A stretch of 38,785 nt of DNA. Source: Seminavis robusta. Taxonomy: Eukaryota; Bacillariophyta; Bacillariophyceae; Naviculales; Naviculaceae. The notes beneath the pieces are model-generated. The model did no database searches. It saw nothing but the letters and a program-made list of their open reading frames with translations, and was not told where the DNA came from. Location of the stretch: assembly GCA_903772945.1 (NCBI GenBank), contig CAICTM010001050.1, positions 1 through 38,785 on the forward strand, written 5' to 3'. Within the stretch, counting starts at the first letter, position 1. The number at the start of each line of letters is the position of its first letter. Shown here piece after piece: positions 19,406-29,599 of the stretch. The translations under genes and the position numbers were made by a program.

Positions 19406-22400
19406 TCCAGTCATTGGGGACAAGGCTGCAGAGATGTGTTGCTGGAACCAGTGCAGCTTAATTGTCACCTCTGTAATGAATTATACATAGTTCAGAAGTA
19501 GAGCGTGTTAGGGTGTGTTAGGTGGCATACAATTGGCCACACCTGTGAAACATTTTACGCATTCACTTTTTAAGACAGGTCACGGCAAAATCCAAGCCGC
19601 CGTCTGTCCGTCACCAGTCAAAATGTGAGGTGAACAAAAATTTGTTTTATTCGCGCATCCTATTCTTAAGATTAATACGTATCCAGCGATGTATTGATCA
19701 TATCTGTCCGACGTCTAGTTACAGAGAAGGGGCTAACCGACAGATCTAAGTCTCTTGTTGCGATTCGGTTAATCGTGCAGCATTGGCTGACTCCCACACC
19801 GATCCGACCACTCTTACACGATTATTCGCACTATCGAAACTGCTTCCAAGCAAACCAAAGATGGCCAAATAGACGCCTTTTTTGTCACCATGACTAGCCT
19901 TTCAACCCTTGCAAGCCCTTCCGCTACCCCTACAAACGTCCTAACCATCAGCCCTGTGAGGAAAATCCACTCAAAGGAGATCAGAGAGAAGATTTTGAGG
20001 GGAGATCGATGCAAGATTACAGTCAACGTGAAGGCACTCAAGGGGTGTAAAATACTCATTAGTTTAACAAACTATGGCCACGGAGTGGCTTTTGTGACGC
20101 GGGCAAGTGGTGGGGAAGCCCCCACCTAGCTGAGTCGTCATCTACTTATTTGCCCAATCAACATGACCTCATCCACTGGCCCAACGTGGAGCCAGCACCA
20201 AGTAGACAGATGCCCTGGGTAGGGGGGTGAGCACATTGATAGGGAACCTGCAGCGCAAAACCTGGGTTACAGGGGCTTACACAGGATTTTTGTCGGTATT
20301 GAAACCATTATCACCATAGGACCGTGAGGACCAGTTAGATTCCAGACCAAAGAGTGCTCCCAGTAAGTGTGTCTGGGGGATCAGGTCCCAAGCTGTGCAA
20401 GGCCTTGGCATGCAAGGCAAGATGCCAGCAGAGCCCGAGGAGGTGGTACTCCTCAGGCTGGACCAGAGCAGGGTGTAACCCATCCAATGCACAAAAATTG
20501 TTAGATAGAGGCCAACAAGCAGGCGAAGATGGGGTCAAATGAACCACTGGCAGTGTGTGGTTCCCAGGAGGGAGGCACAGTGGCTGCTGGAGTGTGTGGC
20601 TGTTCGAGGGGTTGTGAGTCAATAGAAGGAGGATAAGGGGGCATGGAAGTGGGCTGGTGCCGGGGCAGGAGGGGAGTCCTGTTGGTGTTGAGTGTTGTTG
20701 TAGGAGTTGGGATGTAGCATGGTTGATGGTGTGTTGTAGGATAGAGGCGTGCCTCTGTCAAGGGTGAGAACAAAGGCATCCTCCCTGATAGGGTAGGGTG
20801 TGATTCGGAAGGTGTGATCCTCAAGATGGCTGCATGCTCTAGGAGCTGTTGGCTGATCATCTGGGGAGTGTGGTTGTGTAGTCTGCGGAGGATGTGGATG
20901 TGGTTGGTTGGGTGAAGTTGGGAGTGGGGGAATGTCTGGAGGACCTTGGGTTTGAGTGAAGTGTGGTAGACATGGGGAAGTATGGTGGGTGGTAGGTGGG
21001 TTGGTGGGAGAGTTGGTATCCTGGAGTATTGACTGTAGTGTCGTTGCTTCAACGAAGCAATGGAGGTTGTTGTGGGTGGCGAGATGATTGATGAGAAGGG
21101 TGTATTCAAGGGGCAATGCACTGAGGCACTGGTAATCAAGGTTATATCAAGTTGTTGTTGTTGTTGCCACTGGATCAAAGGCTGTGGCCAAGTCTGGTGC
21201 AGTATACACTACCTGCAGGAGAAGGGAAGATGGTATCAGAGCCAAAGGCTGTTAGGGATTCTTTCAGGGAAAACTGGAGAAGTCACGCTATAGCCAGTAG
21301 AGGCAGTGGTGGGGGGATCAAGGGGTGTTGTTGGTTGATGGGGCTGTATTACTGTATGACACTGTGTTGTCTCAAAGGCTGGTACTCAATCTGTTGTAGT
21401 GACCGATGCTATCAATGCAACAGAGAGTCAAGCCAAGATGTGGAGAGGGTACTCAATTCAGCTCAAAAGTACAAGTGTGCTGAAGAGTCACTCAACAATC
21501 AATGAGAGAGAGAAAGAGTCAGTTATGTATTAATATCTATGCCACACCACGCTGCAGTTCTGTCTGGGGCTCAATCCTTTGGAGTACCACACTCAGTAGG
21601 AGAGTCAGGTGCAGTAGCAGAGAGGTGGCGGTGTCAATGAAGTGTTGCACAATCTAGCCTCAACCGAGAGGGGCAACTTTTGTAGTTTGTTCTTGTGGAG
21701 GTGAGGTCCTTTGGAGAGGAGCTGGATATCCCAGGGAGAAGGCTGACGAGGCCAAGCCTGGTGTCCAAGGAAGGAAACTATGCTCAGTAACTCCGACGAA
21801 AAAGCTGAGTCAGTATCCAACTTGTAACCAACTCAAGTCCTTACAGGGACTCTGTTGTTGTTTGTTGTTCCTCTTGGGGAGGAGTTAGATATCAATGGAG
21901 GGGTGGTAACAGTAGCAGGTGTTGATCAGTCAATCAGTCTGTATAGGGATAGGACTGGTTGGATCAGTAGGATCAGTTCCAACAAGGACGTTGGGAGAAA
22001 CCACTAGTGGCCGGTGAGAAAGTAAGAATACAGGTGTAATTCTCTTCTTGGTGGTCACTGCAGGTATCTCGTGAAGTCCTTCTTGATGACAGTAGGCTGC
22101 GTACGGAGGAAGAGGTACGTATCGGAGGAGAGGTACGGTCACGGGAAGATTGATCGATTCACGGAGTAGCGAGTCTTGGATCCGATTCGATTCGTTGAAT
22201 CGATTCGCGATTCGGGTGAGTCAGTTGCCTTAGGGGTAAGGTTAACTGAACCTGTTGTTGCTGCGGAAAGATCGTTCGATCGTACGAAAAAGAGGATCGA
22301 CAATGGGATTTCGATGGCCGTCAGGAGCGTAGCTGAAAAAACAACAAATAGATATGGGAATTGTTTTCTGTGCTATGCTGGGGAAGACCGGTGACTTCTT

Positions 22401-22867
22401 CTTGTGTTCAAATTCTTCCAACTTGGCCGTCGGCGGTCGAGAATAGAAAACCCGCCCGATCTCGTAGGATTTCAATTGGGATGGCTTTCTAATCTGAACC
22501 GGGGAAGGCCGCTTTGATAGTCGCTTGATAGGAGAGGTGCACTTGATAGGAGATACCAGAGGAGGTGTCGATCCTGTCAACCGGAGGGCTTGAATGAGAG
22601 ATAAAGAGAGGAAAAAGGGGTGTATGTTTTCCGTGATGACGTTGAGTTGAATCCTATAGTAAAACAGTACTCTTCAACAAGATAACAGAAAACAGGCTTC
22701 CTGAGGTCCTTTCGCTTCGTTTCAATGCTTCTAATGGTGCTAATAGGTAGTGTAATGGTATAGGTATGACCGATTGGTTGTGTTTGTTGCTATTAGTGTT
22801 GTTGTTCTTGTAGTGACAGATCCAGAGGGGAAGCGCTTCGGTGTTCGGCTTCCCGTGGAAAAGTGGA
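19406..22867. other. Gene-poor DNA, probably old repeat remnants
   Basis: No gene can be supported in these 3.4 kb. On the minus strand a Pro/Thr/His-rich stretch (20501-21178) is open in two overlapping frames at once, a sign of low complexity rather than coding. A copia-style primer binding site sequence occurs at 21231-21243. The 79-codon frame at 19890-20129 (+) and the 112-codon frame at 22242-22580 (-) look locally protein-like but match nothing recognised. A GATTCG-rich patch lies at 22168-22215. The context, directly next to a retrotransposon nest, makes old LTR-element debris the likeliest explanation. Confidence 0.5.
21231..21243 (+). other. Possible retrotransposon primer binding site
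   Basis: TGGTATCAGAGCC is the well-known tRNA-iMet-complementary primer site found just after the 5' LTR in many copia elements. If real, the DNA to its left (about 20200-21230) would be an LTR or its remnant. The usual CA end just before the site is not present, and no second LTR copy was found, so this is weak. Confidence 0.3.
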
Positions 22868-23351
22868 TGAAACTGTAAACAATCGAACCCTGGAGTGGTT
22901 CAACGACAAGTACAGTACCTATGGAGCCGTCAAGGCAAGCCGTCAAGGCAACCCGTGGTCCCAAGCATGACTACTTGGGGATGACGGTGGACTTTTCTGA
23001 TCCAGGCAAGGTAGTCATTGACATGATTGACTATCTTAAGAAGATGATCTTGGAGTTCCCGGTGGACTTCGAGCAAATGAAGAAGGTGTCCAGTGCGGCA
23101 CCTGCCGATTTATTCAGTTCTGGTGATGGAGCTGTTCTGGATGACAAAAACAGGGAGACTTACCATACCTTTGCAGCCAAGCTGTTGTTTCTGTGCAAGC
23201 GTGCTCGACCAGATGTGCAGACTCTCACTACTGTGTTATGCACTCGTGTCAGAAGCCCAACATCTGATGATTGGGACAAGTTGGTCCAAGGCCTCAAGAC
23301 CAGAGAAATTTATCAAACAAATGCAGCCAAGCTGTTGTTCGTGTGCAAGAG
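22868..23351 (+). pseudogene. Copia family B fragment (RT end to RNase H linker)
   Basis: The frame 22921-23364 reads AVKATRGPKHDYLGMTVDFS, then AAKLLFLCKRARPDVQT and CTRVRSPTSDDWDKLVQGLK. This is the conserved stretch between the RT active site and RNase H of diatom Ty1/copia polyproteins. Similarity to the second B copy (37202-38785) begins near 22868. The fragment stops where the LTR of copia A begins at 23352. It lacks RT core, RNase H, integrase and LTRs. The last 50 bases repeat part of its own upstream sequence, which looks like a junction artefact. Confidence 0.85.
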
Positions 23352-23719
23352 AGTGCTAACGTGAGGAAATACTACTTGAATAGAGGGATCTTGTAGAGGT
23401 AGCTACCACCCAACGAGATCAGCTGCAACTATTCAAGACGAGTGCAAGGTAAATGCAAAGTTCGCTTCTTAGTAATTCATAATCTGTGTTGTGAGCTTTG
23501 ATTGATGCGATCAGTAAAGCTAGTTCGTAGCGTGTTAGATCAATGCATCGTGGTAGTTGATCTTGATTCATACGGAAGTCAACGTGGTATTTGCGGGAAA
23601 CGGTTCATTGGCAGGATGCTTTACTCCTGTGGAATACTCCAATTTACCGTGTCCTTTGGTTTCGTTGAGAACATGTTCTTGCCAGCGTTCTCTGTTCCAT
23701 CGTGTTGACTCGTAAAGCA
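23352..23719 (-). repeat. 3' LTR of copia A, minus copy
   Basis: In element orientation it starts TGCTTTACGAGTC, about ten bases after the pol stop, and ends CTCACGTTAGCA, so it has TG...CA ends. It matches the plus-strand copy at 36853-37201 along its length with scattered differences. The end at 23352 abuts copia B sequence. The start is less certain because no 5' LTR remains for comparison. Confidence 0.7.
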
Positions 23720-23728
23720 TGACTCAAT

Positions 23729-25660
23729 CTACTCACGGATACTCTGAGTCGTGGGAGGAACTGTAACGCTTTCACTCCCCTCAGTGGCGACTGTCGACTC
23801 TGAGTGTTTCTTACCGCAATCCTTGGTATCTCCTGACCAAAACAGTAGTGCATTCAGCATAGGCCATACCGATGTATAGTCCCAGTGTTTGCTGAGGATA
23901 TCTGCAGGGTTAGTAGATCCAGGGATATGATGAAATCTCAAGATACTTGCAGCAACAGCTTCCCTAGTACGGTGGTAGGAAAGCGCATTGTGTCTTTTGA
24001 GAATCTTTGAGTGTGGCATTGAGGCGGTCTCGTTGTCTCCAAACATCATGGTCGGCGTGTCGACCAGTACTCCTAGGTACCTGAATGTGCTTCGTAGGTC
24101 AATGATCTGCTCAGTGGCGGTACGGGCTGCAACATATTCAGATCCGAACGTTGCGGTCTCGACTGTTGACTGTAGCTTGCTGAACCAGTCGATGGGAGTT
24201 TTGTTCGCGAGGTGCAGAACTCCGGTAACTGACCGTCCACTGATGAGATCGTGGTAGAGGTTCGCATCCACATATGATGTGAGAATGACCCGTTTGCCTC
24301 GAGGTACCGGTGCGTTGTGCGGTTGAACTTCTTTGGCACCATGGTAGCATGAGTACTCCCATTCGTACTCTTTCTTAGGAATCGCTGAGTAATCCGGTTC
24401 CTCCTTTCGGATGCGTATGATGCCGTGTCGCATCTTGGAAAGGTACCCGCAGATTCTCTTGACTCGTTCTAAGTGACCCATTCTTGGTGCTGCCCGAAAT
24501 CTGGACATCGTCATGGTGGCCGTGGCGATATCGAACCTTCCAATTTGGATTGCCCATTGTAGACTACCGATGAGGGATTGATATATCTTTTGTGTGTCCA
24601 TATCGAGTAGCTCTGTTGTGTCAGTCTCTGGATGATCTCCTTTGATGAGTGGAGATGAGGCTTGTTTGGGCATGTGTCCGAAGATCCGTTGGTAGTTGCT
24701 GAGTACCTTCTCAATGTATTTGCGAGGTGCGTAACTCAGTACTCCGTTCTCATCACGGAAGAAATCACATCCTAGGTGGAAGCTGATGGCACCGGTTCCC
24801 TTCAGTTTGAACTTGTGCTCCCCTTCCAATGTCGCGATGATCTTGGATGCGTCTTTGCTGACAATAAGGAGGTCGTCTACGTACACAGCGATGTATTCGT
24901 AGTAGCTCCCTTTGTCTCGCATCCAGATGTCTGATTCGGCTTTTGAAGGAAAGAATCCCATCGAACGGAGAACATCTGCAAATCGTTCATGCCATCGTAA
25001 TCCAGAAGACTTGAGTCCGTATAGGGCACGGCTGATGATGAGGGTGCATCCTTCTCGATCTCCAAACTCGGGCCCTGCAACAACGTACACCTTCTCTTTC
25101 GTAAATGATTCCAAGTAGGCGTTTCCGATGTCTGTTGCCCATACTTCGCAATCATTGAGTTCTGCGAGGAATGTGAGGATACGAATCCCACGTAACGAAA
25201 CCACACTGGAATAGACGGAGTCTACTGGTGTATCAGTGAGATGTCCTCCAGCGACAAGCCGTGCTTTGTGTCGCCCATCGTGTTTGACTGCGTACACCAT
25301 ATGCACTCGGATCTTCTTCCAATCTGGCCCAGGGTTATGTCCCTTTCCTTTGTTGATGAAGGTCTCGTACTCATCAATCTGGTTCAGTTCGATCATCTCG
25401 GCGTCTCTCCATTTGGTATCTCCATTGCGCGCATCTAGTTCCATGGCTTGATCATGGTTGCGTGGAACTTGGAATCCGTACATGAACACGGGCTTGGTCC
25501 TGAAGGAGTGAAGTTTTGCTTGGTTAGCCGCTCGTACGAGTCGCTTTTGAGTCTTTGCGATCTTCTTGAGTCCTGGTAGTTTCCATCCAACTGTGTCTAG
25601 CAGACCGTGTTCTTCAGCATAGATGGCGACCGTGACTGGTTCAGACTCATGTACTCCCAT
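23729..25660 (-). CDS. Copia A pol: reverse transcriptase and RNase H, 643 codons
   Basis: This is an open frame with no stop or frameshift. The RT_copia domain spans about residues 60-310: catalytic Asp177 in ATDIGNAYLE and the Y-V-D-D box with Asp262/Asp263. The RNase H domain spans about 455-595 with Asp465 (TSYVDAN), Glu508 (FGSEYVAA), Asp542 (FGDNETA) and Asp587 (NPADILSKH), so every catalytic acid is present. The enzyme copies element RNA into DNA and removes the RNA strand inside virus-like particles. The first Met is not a true start: the reading frame of the element enters from the linker at 28489-29140 and is cut by the LINE. Without that insertion the two parts are in frame. The intact state suggests a young element compared with its inverted sister at 34655. 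Confidence 0.92.
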   Translation of the reverse strand: MGVHESEPVTVAIYAEEHGLLDTVGWKLPGLKKIAKTQKRLVRAANQAKLHSFRTKPVFMYGFQVPRNHDQAMELDARNGDTKWRDAEMIELNQIDEYETFINKGKGHNPGPDWKKIRVHMVYAVKHDGRHKARLVAGGHLTDTPVDSVYSSVVSLRGIRILTFLAELNDCEVWATDIGNAYLESFTKEKVYVVAGPEFGDREGCTLIISRALYGLKSSGLRWHERFADVLRSMGFFPSKAESDIWMRDKGSYYEYIAVYVDDLLIVSKDASKIIATLEGEHKFKLKGTGAISFHLGCDFFRDENGVLSYAPRKYIEKVLSNYQRIFGHMPKQASSPLIKGDHPETDTTELLDMDTQKIYQSLIGSLQWAIQIGRFDIATATMTMSRFRAAPRMGHLERVKRICGYLSKMRHGIIRIRKEEPDYSAIPKKEYEWEYSCYHGAKEVQPHNAPVPRGKRVILTSYVDANLYHDLISGRSVTGVLHLANKTPIDWFSKLQSTVETATFGSEYVAARTATEQIIDLRSTFRYLGVLVDTPTMMFGDNETASMPHSKILKRHNALSYHRTREAVAASILRFHHIPGSTNPADILSKHWDYTSVWPMLNALLFWSGDTKDCGKKHSESTVATEGSESVTVPPTTQSIRE

Positions 25661-25667
25661 CTTGTCT

Positions 25668-25683
25668 TTGGTGGTGAGAGGCT
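25668..25683. repeat. Target-site duplication, left copy
   Basis: TTGGTGGTGAGAGGCT is present here and, without a mismatch, at 28473-28488. The two copies flank the LINE insertion. In the uninterrupted sister copy near 34888-34925 the corresponding sequence occurs only once. Confidence 0.95.
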
Positions 25684-27225
25684 AGTGATCTGCTATGGTT
25701 CCTGGAAGTTGGGGGGTATAGAAATGTTTCGACTCGCTGACAAGCAAGGAATCGGGGTCATCCAGCAGTTTTTAAAGCACTGGAGGACAAGGTGCACCGA
25801 CATCGGTGACCTCAGTGAAGTCACATACGCATGGTTGCAATTCCATGCCGGAATTGGCTGGCCCATCCTTGAGGATCTCGAAATCGATTGTCATCTCCCA
25901 GTCGGGCTGTTCCAATGCATGCGAAGGTTCCTTAAATCCATTGGAGGCACGATTGAAGTGCACAATGCTCACATTCCGCCGTTGCAGTGCGAGCACGACT
26001 CCTACATTATGGATTGGGTGGGGTGGTATGGGAATTTCTCCGAGGCAGACCTGAAACGAATCAACTATGTGCGGCTTTACTTCCAAGTTGTCACGGTAGC
26101 TGACATCACAACGGCATGTGGCACATACATCCGGGAGGAGTTCTGGCATGGCTTTTCCAGTCCACTGATGCCTCGCACCACCTACTTTAAGAGATTTTAA
26201 GATCGACCCAGGGATCCCAGGACTTGGTGGTTGTGGAGGAAAGCGTTATCCCTTTTCGCTCCGAATCTGACGTTGGATGTACCCCTGGGGAGGAGGCTCG
26301 TCTCTGCTGATAAGCTCCGCATGTGCCACAGGTTCTTCTACGAAGTCGATGCCAACGTCGTCTATCAACAAGTTGACAATGAAGAGTCCGAATTCTGGAT
26401 GTTCCAACATCCAGTCCCGAGCAAGGAACGGACAGTTCATCGCTGGGAGTTTGGAGATGAGACCTACCTGGACACCAGCATCCTCCACAACTCGGTGCCA
26501 CTGGATCCCCACTTCCCCCGATCTTGCACCTCTGTCCAGCCAGACTCTGGAAAGCGACGAGTCCTGGACCTAACCCTCTTCAACAAGCGTGAGACAGTGG
26601 TAGTTGGTAGTGGTTTCACAGCAGGCATTCCTGCTCGTCCACTACCACCCACACCGACAACATTTGAGGATTTCCTTGCCACTTTGGAGCCTTGGGAAAC
26701 AGCTCTTTATGACGAGCTTGATGGATGGTGGACGCCTACTCAGTCCTGCAGATTGTCACAGCCATGCCCTTCTGGGTGTGCCAGGATGGGGCTGCAGACA
26801 TTGAAGCCGGTAAGGCGAGTTTTGCTTGGGTTCTGGCAGACAATCGCGGTCAGATTGTGCTTCGGTGCTCTGGTCCAGTTTTTGGTATGGTTCCGACTTC
26901 CTACAGGGCGGAGGCTTACGGCATTCTTCCCCTACTTGCCTTCTGACGATTGCTGGAGTTCTACGATCAACCAGCATGAAGAATTATGTACACTTATGCG
27001 ACAATGAGTCTGTGACGAATAAGTGCGCTAGCTGTCTCGAGTACGAGGGCTGGTACCCCAATGATTCGTTGAACTCCGACTGGGATGTCTTGCAGCAGAT
27101 CGAGGATTCGTTCCGGGCTGCAGTCACTGTGCCCAAGATGGAGCACATCAATACGCACCAGGACAAGCAAGGCCATCGAAACACTACCCCTAAAAGCACA
27201 ACTGAACTGCAGAGCTGACAAACTG
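25684..27225 (+). pseudogene. LINE ORF2 remnant: post-RT linker and RNase H
   Basis: The first frame runs to a TAA at 26198-26200 (ending TYFKRF), continues in the same frame from DRPRDPRTWWLW to about 26730, and then shifts. The RNase H follows in two more frames: DGAADIEAGKASFAWVLA (catalytic Asp), SYRAEAYG (Glu), HLCDNESV (Asp), HINTHQD and CRADKLA (last Asp). Before it, LKHWRTRC..., RINYVRLYFQVVTVADI resembles the conserved linker between RT and RNase H of diatom LINEs. The RNase H would degrade element RNA after cDNA synthesis. At least one stop and two frameshifts make it non-functional. Confidence 0.82.
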
Positions 27226-27316
27226 GCAGGCAGTTACATGAACAGACACTGAACAGGACACTCCAAGGTACTCCGATTTCCGGCAAACCTGCCCAGCTGC
27301 ACCTTCCCAGAGGAAC

Positions 27317-28235
27317 ATGCACATACAACTCCCAGAACACTGCGGCATCTCAGGAACGACCAGCCACTTGTTCGACCACATTGTCAAACTGAATCCCGAC
27401 TGGGACGAGGACACCCCTGCACTGGTTGATTGGACAGCCCATGGTCGAGCTGTCAACCGTTCACGAGATCCACAAACCGACAATTGTGAAGTTCCTATTT
27501 CAATTGTTGCCAGTTGGGAAACGGATCCACCGAGACGACCCCAAGTATGATCACCACTGTCCCCGTTGTGGCGGTGATCACGAGACTGAAACCCATGTTT
27601 ACCGATGCCCGCATGTTGACGTGGATTTGTGGCGAGGGACCATGCAACGAGCGATCAGCACAAAGTTGCGCAAGGATTCCACCGATCCCTTCCTCCTAGA
27701 AATTGCTCTGGATGGACTACAATACCACTTTGAAGATCGATTCCTCCACCCATGGCATTACCCTGACAGGTATAGGGACCTCGTTGACACTCAAAATCTC
27801 ATTGGTTGGGACAACTTCCTGAGAGGACGTTTGTCCACGCACTGGGCTATGCATCAAGATGCATATCTGCATCGGGTCGGCTCCCAGGAGACCACCAAGA
27901 CTGGGCAGCTCTGGGTCACCAACCTAGCCTCACTGCTTATCAAGCAGTGGTGGAACCTGTGGGAGGATCGAAATGCTGCCAGGCATGGCAAAGACAGGGA
28001 AGATCAGTGGAAGAAGAAGCACGAACAGCTTCAGCGGGAGGTGGAACTGATCTACGAGAAAGCGGATCTGATCCCAGCGGAGCTGGTGGACTTTATCTTC
28101 AAGCGACCGCTTGACGAGCAAATGGCAAAGGGCCCAGGCGACATCAAAGCGTGGCTTGCCAATTGGCTGCCCGTCGTCGACAAGGCACTCAGGGACGAGC
28201 ATGCACGCACAATGCAGAACAATGACACAGGGTAA
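27317..28235 (+). pseudogene. LINE ORF2 C-terminus with zinc-binding domain
   Basis: Two frames joined by a shift near 27500 give SGTTSHLFDHIVKLNPDWDE and then CPRCGGDHETETHVYRCPH. The Cys-x2-Cys...His-x4-Cys set is the zinc-binding region found at the end of many LINE proteins. An alpha-helical tail follows (WWNLWEDRNAARHGKDREDQ...), ending at TGA 28233-28235. The open part alone (27426-28235) is 269 codons. It probably binds element RNA. The start of that part is not a real initiation site. Confidence 0.8.
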
Positions 28236-28472
28236 CTATGCACAGAGGGGGTCTTACCGTAGAAATAGATGGCAATCCAGCCAAGGGTAGCTAGTTAGTC
28301 GTACAGCACCCTCCGGAGTTTTGTTAAATTTCTCCGGTGGGGGGCTTACACTAGGCCCATCCTAAGTGGGCGCACTTGTGCGCCTGAGGTATATGGGTTC
28401 GTCACGGCACCGTTCAGCGGATCGTCTGACGAGGTGTAGCCTTTAAAATAAAATCTCGTTATTTTTTTGTTG

Positions 28473-28488
28473 TTGGTGGTGAGAGGCT
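28473..28488. repeat. Target-site duplication, right copy
   Basis: Identical to 25668-25683. It follows the T-rich 3' end of the LINE and is followed by the rest of the copia A coding region. Confidence 0.95.
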
Positions 28489-29140
28489 CCCAAGTTATCT
28501 CCCCGGTTTCCCATTCAACTTGGACGTTGTACCGTGAACCCTTGTACCGTTCCTTGTCAGATGATCTGATGGGACCTTGATGATCCAAGATCTTGCGGAA
28601 CTTCCATGTGCCATCCCAAGTTTGGTCTTGTTCAATGTAGTCCACGATATCGTTGTAGGCTACGATCTCCTCGTACTCGTCGTTGACTCTGCATTTGAAC
28701 TTGATCATGTCGGGATGTTGTTGAACCTTCTCCTTGTGGTATTTGACTCTTTCAAGGATCTTGGCTCTTACTCGGGTTCCATCTTCTGCGGGTGGCATGA
28801 GAAAGGTTCTTTCTATCATCTGTTCAGGAGGTAGTCCTGATTCGGTGGGATTGTCAGTCTTCATATGCCGCTTGTTGAAGATGAATGGTTCCTCCGCACT
28901 AGATGATCCTTTCTCGGGCTCGTCCTTCTGATGGTTCGCAATGTTGTCATCATCGTCATTGACCGTTTCTACCTGGGGCATCTCCCTGAGAGGTGGTTCG
29001 TCCATTGGAGTAGGCTCTTCTGGAATGGTCTCCCCTATCTCCCCTTCTTCGTCATCGTCTGGAAGGTCAAAAGGGCTCTGGTACCCTTGGTCTTTGTATC
29101 GTGGAACGTAAACAACATCTTGTCGAGCAGCCGCATGCAA
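28489..29140 (-). pseudogene. Copia A pol: linker before the reverse transcriptase (split part)
   Basis: The minus-strand frame (28346-29140 in full) starts HAAARQDVVYVPRYKDQ, goes through an acidic stretch (DDDEEGEIGETIPEEP) and ends in EWETGEITWEPLTT at the LINE junction. The remaining codons to 28346 come from LINE DNA. The block WDGTWKFRKILDHQGP...YNVQVEWE has the look of a small beta-rich, chromo-like fold and recurs in the sister copy at 34678-34900. It belongs to the segment between integrase and RT. No stop interrupts it, so the LINE is the main lesion on this side. Confidence 0.85.
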
Positions 29141-29599
29141 AAGAGGACAACGATCCTGATCCCTATCAGTCCACGCTGCCTGGCGTGGAAACCTGAACCC
29201 TCATGGGTTCTTCGACGAATGACTCGACTCACAGTTGCCAAACTGTACCATCTCACAAAACACGAAATCGATTCCCACACTTCGCTCCTACTCATCAAGT
29301 ACATCTCTACATCTCCCAGGTCATCACCTGCGTTCCTGAAATGGATACCCCACATACATGTCGCTATGTCCGCCTCCTTCGCAAGATCAGCTCTAAGGCA
29401 ATAGCACCCCTCGAAGACCGCTCACAGATAGCAACCTTGAATGAACACAACATGCAAGACCGGTCCAACTCTCTCTTTCAGCCATTGAACAGTCGATCGC
29501 AAGAAGGTTGTCTCCTTCTCTGCTCACAATTCTTCCTTCAGCCGAGCTGCAAGCAAGAACTAGAATAGATTAACCTCTTGCGTCGGCATCAGGGTCTAA
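29141..29599. other. Junction between copia A and the DIRS-like element
   Basis: A minus-strand frame (29035-29355) continues past the copia linker and a plus-strand frame (29203-29568) covers the rest; neither has a known motif. The base composition shifts to C-rich on the plus strand from about 29160, as in the following DIRS-like element, so the true boundary probably lies near there. No inverted terminal repeat or duplication could be placed. Confidence 0.4.

Larger units (their letters stand above)
25684..28472 (+). mobile_element. 5'-truncated non-LTR retrotransposon (LINE) inserted in copia A
   Basis: The 2789-bp insert lies between perfect 16-bp duplications, with its frames on the strand opposite to the host element. 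It carries the region after a LINE RT, an RNase H domain and a C-terminal zinc-binding domain. The RT and endonuclease are absent, as expected from 5' truncation during target-primed reverse transcription. The 3' end reads TTTAAAATAAAATCTCG and then a T-rich ATTTTTTTGTTG, not a plain poly(A) tail. The internal frame has one stop and at least three frameshifts. Confidence 0.9.
23352..29140 (-). mobile_element. Ty1/copia retrotransposon A, minus copy, split by a LINE
   Basis: In element orientation (right to left) the order is: integrase-to-RT linker (29140-28489), LINE insertion (28472-25684), RT and RNase H (25660-23729), 3' LTR (23719-23352). Gag, protease and integrase are not recognised to the right of 29140, so the element is 5'-incomplete. 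Integrase must be upstream of RT in copia; the RT with Y-V-D-D and RNase H at the C-terminus fit this superfamily. The second copy of the same family lies in opposite orientation at 34655-37201. Confidence 0.88.

Noticed and set aside
19890..20129. Plus-strand frame of 79 codons (KIHSKEIREKILRGDRCK...)
   Set aside because: It looks somewhat protein-like but the minus strand is open too (19814-20059), there is no family resemblance and no gene context. Left as part of the gene-poor region.
20501..21178. Minus-strand frame of 225 codons
   Set aside because: It is rich in Pro, Thr, His and Gln, a second minus-strand frame over 20619-21116 is open as well, and no motif is visible. Low-complexity DNA explains both.
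22242..22580. Minus-strand frame of 112 codons
   Set aside because: No recognised domain and an overlapping plus-strand frame (22176-22394). Support is too thin to call a gene.
25607..25683. Start of the plus-strand frame 25607-26200 as a gene start
   Set aside because: These bases are copia A and its duplication; the frame becomes LINE coding only after 25684.
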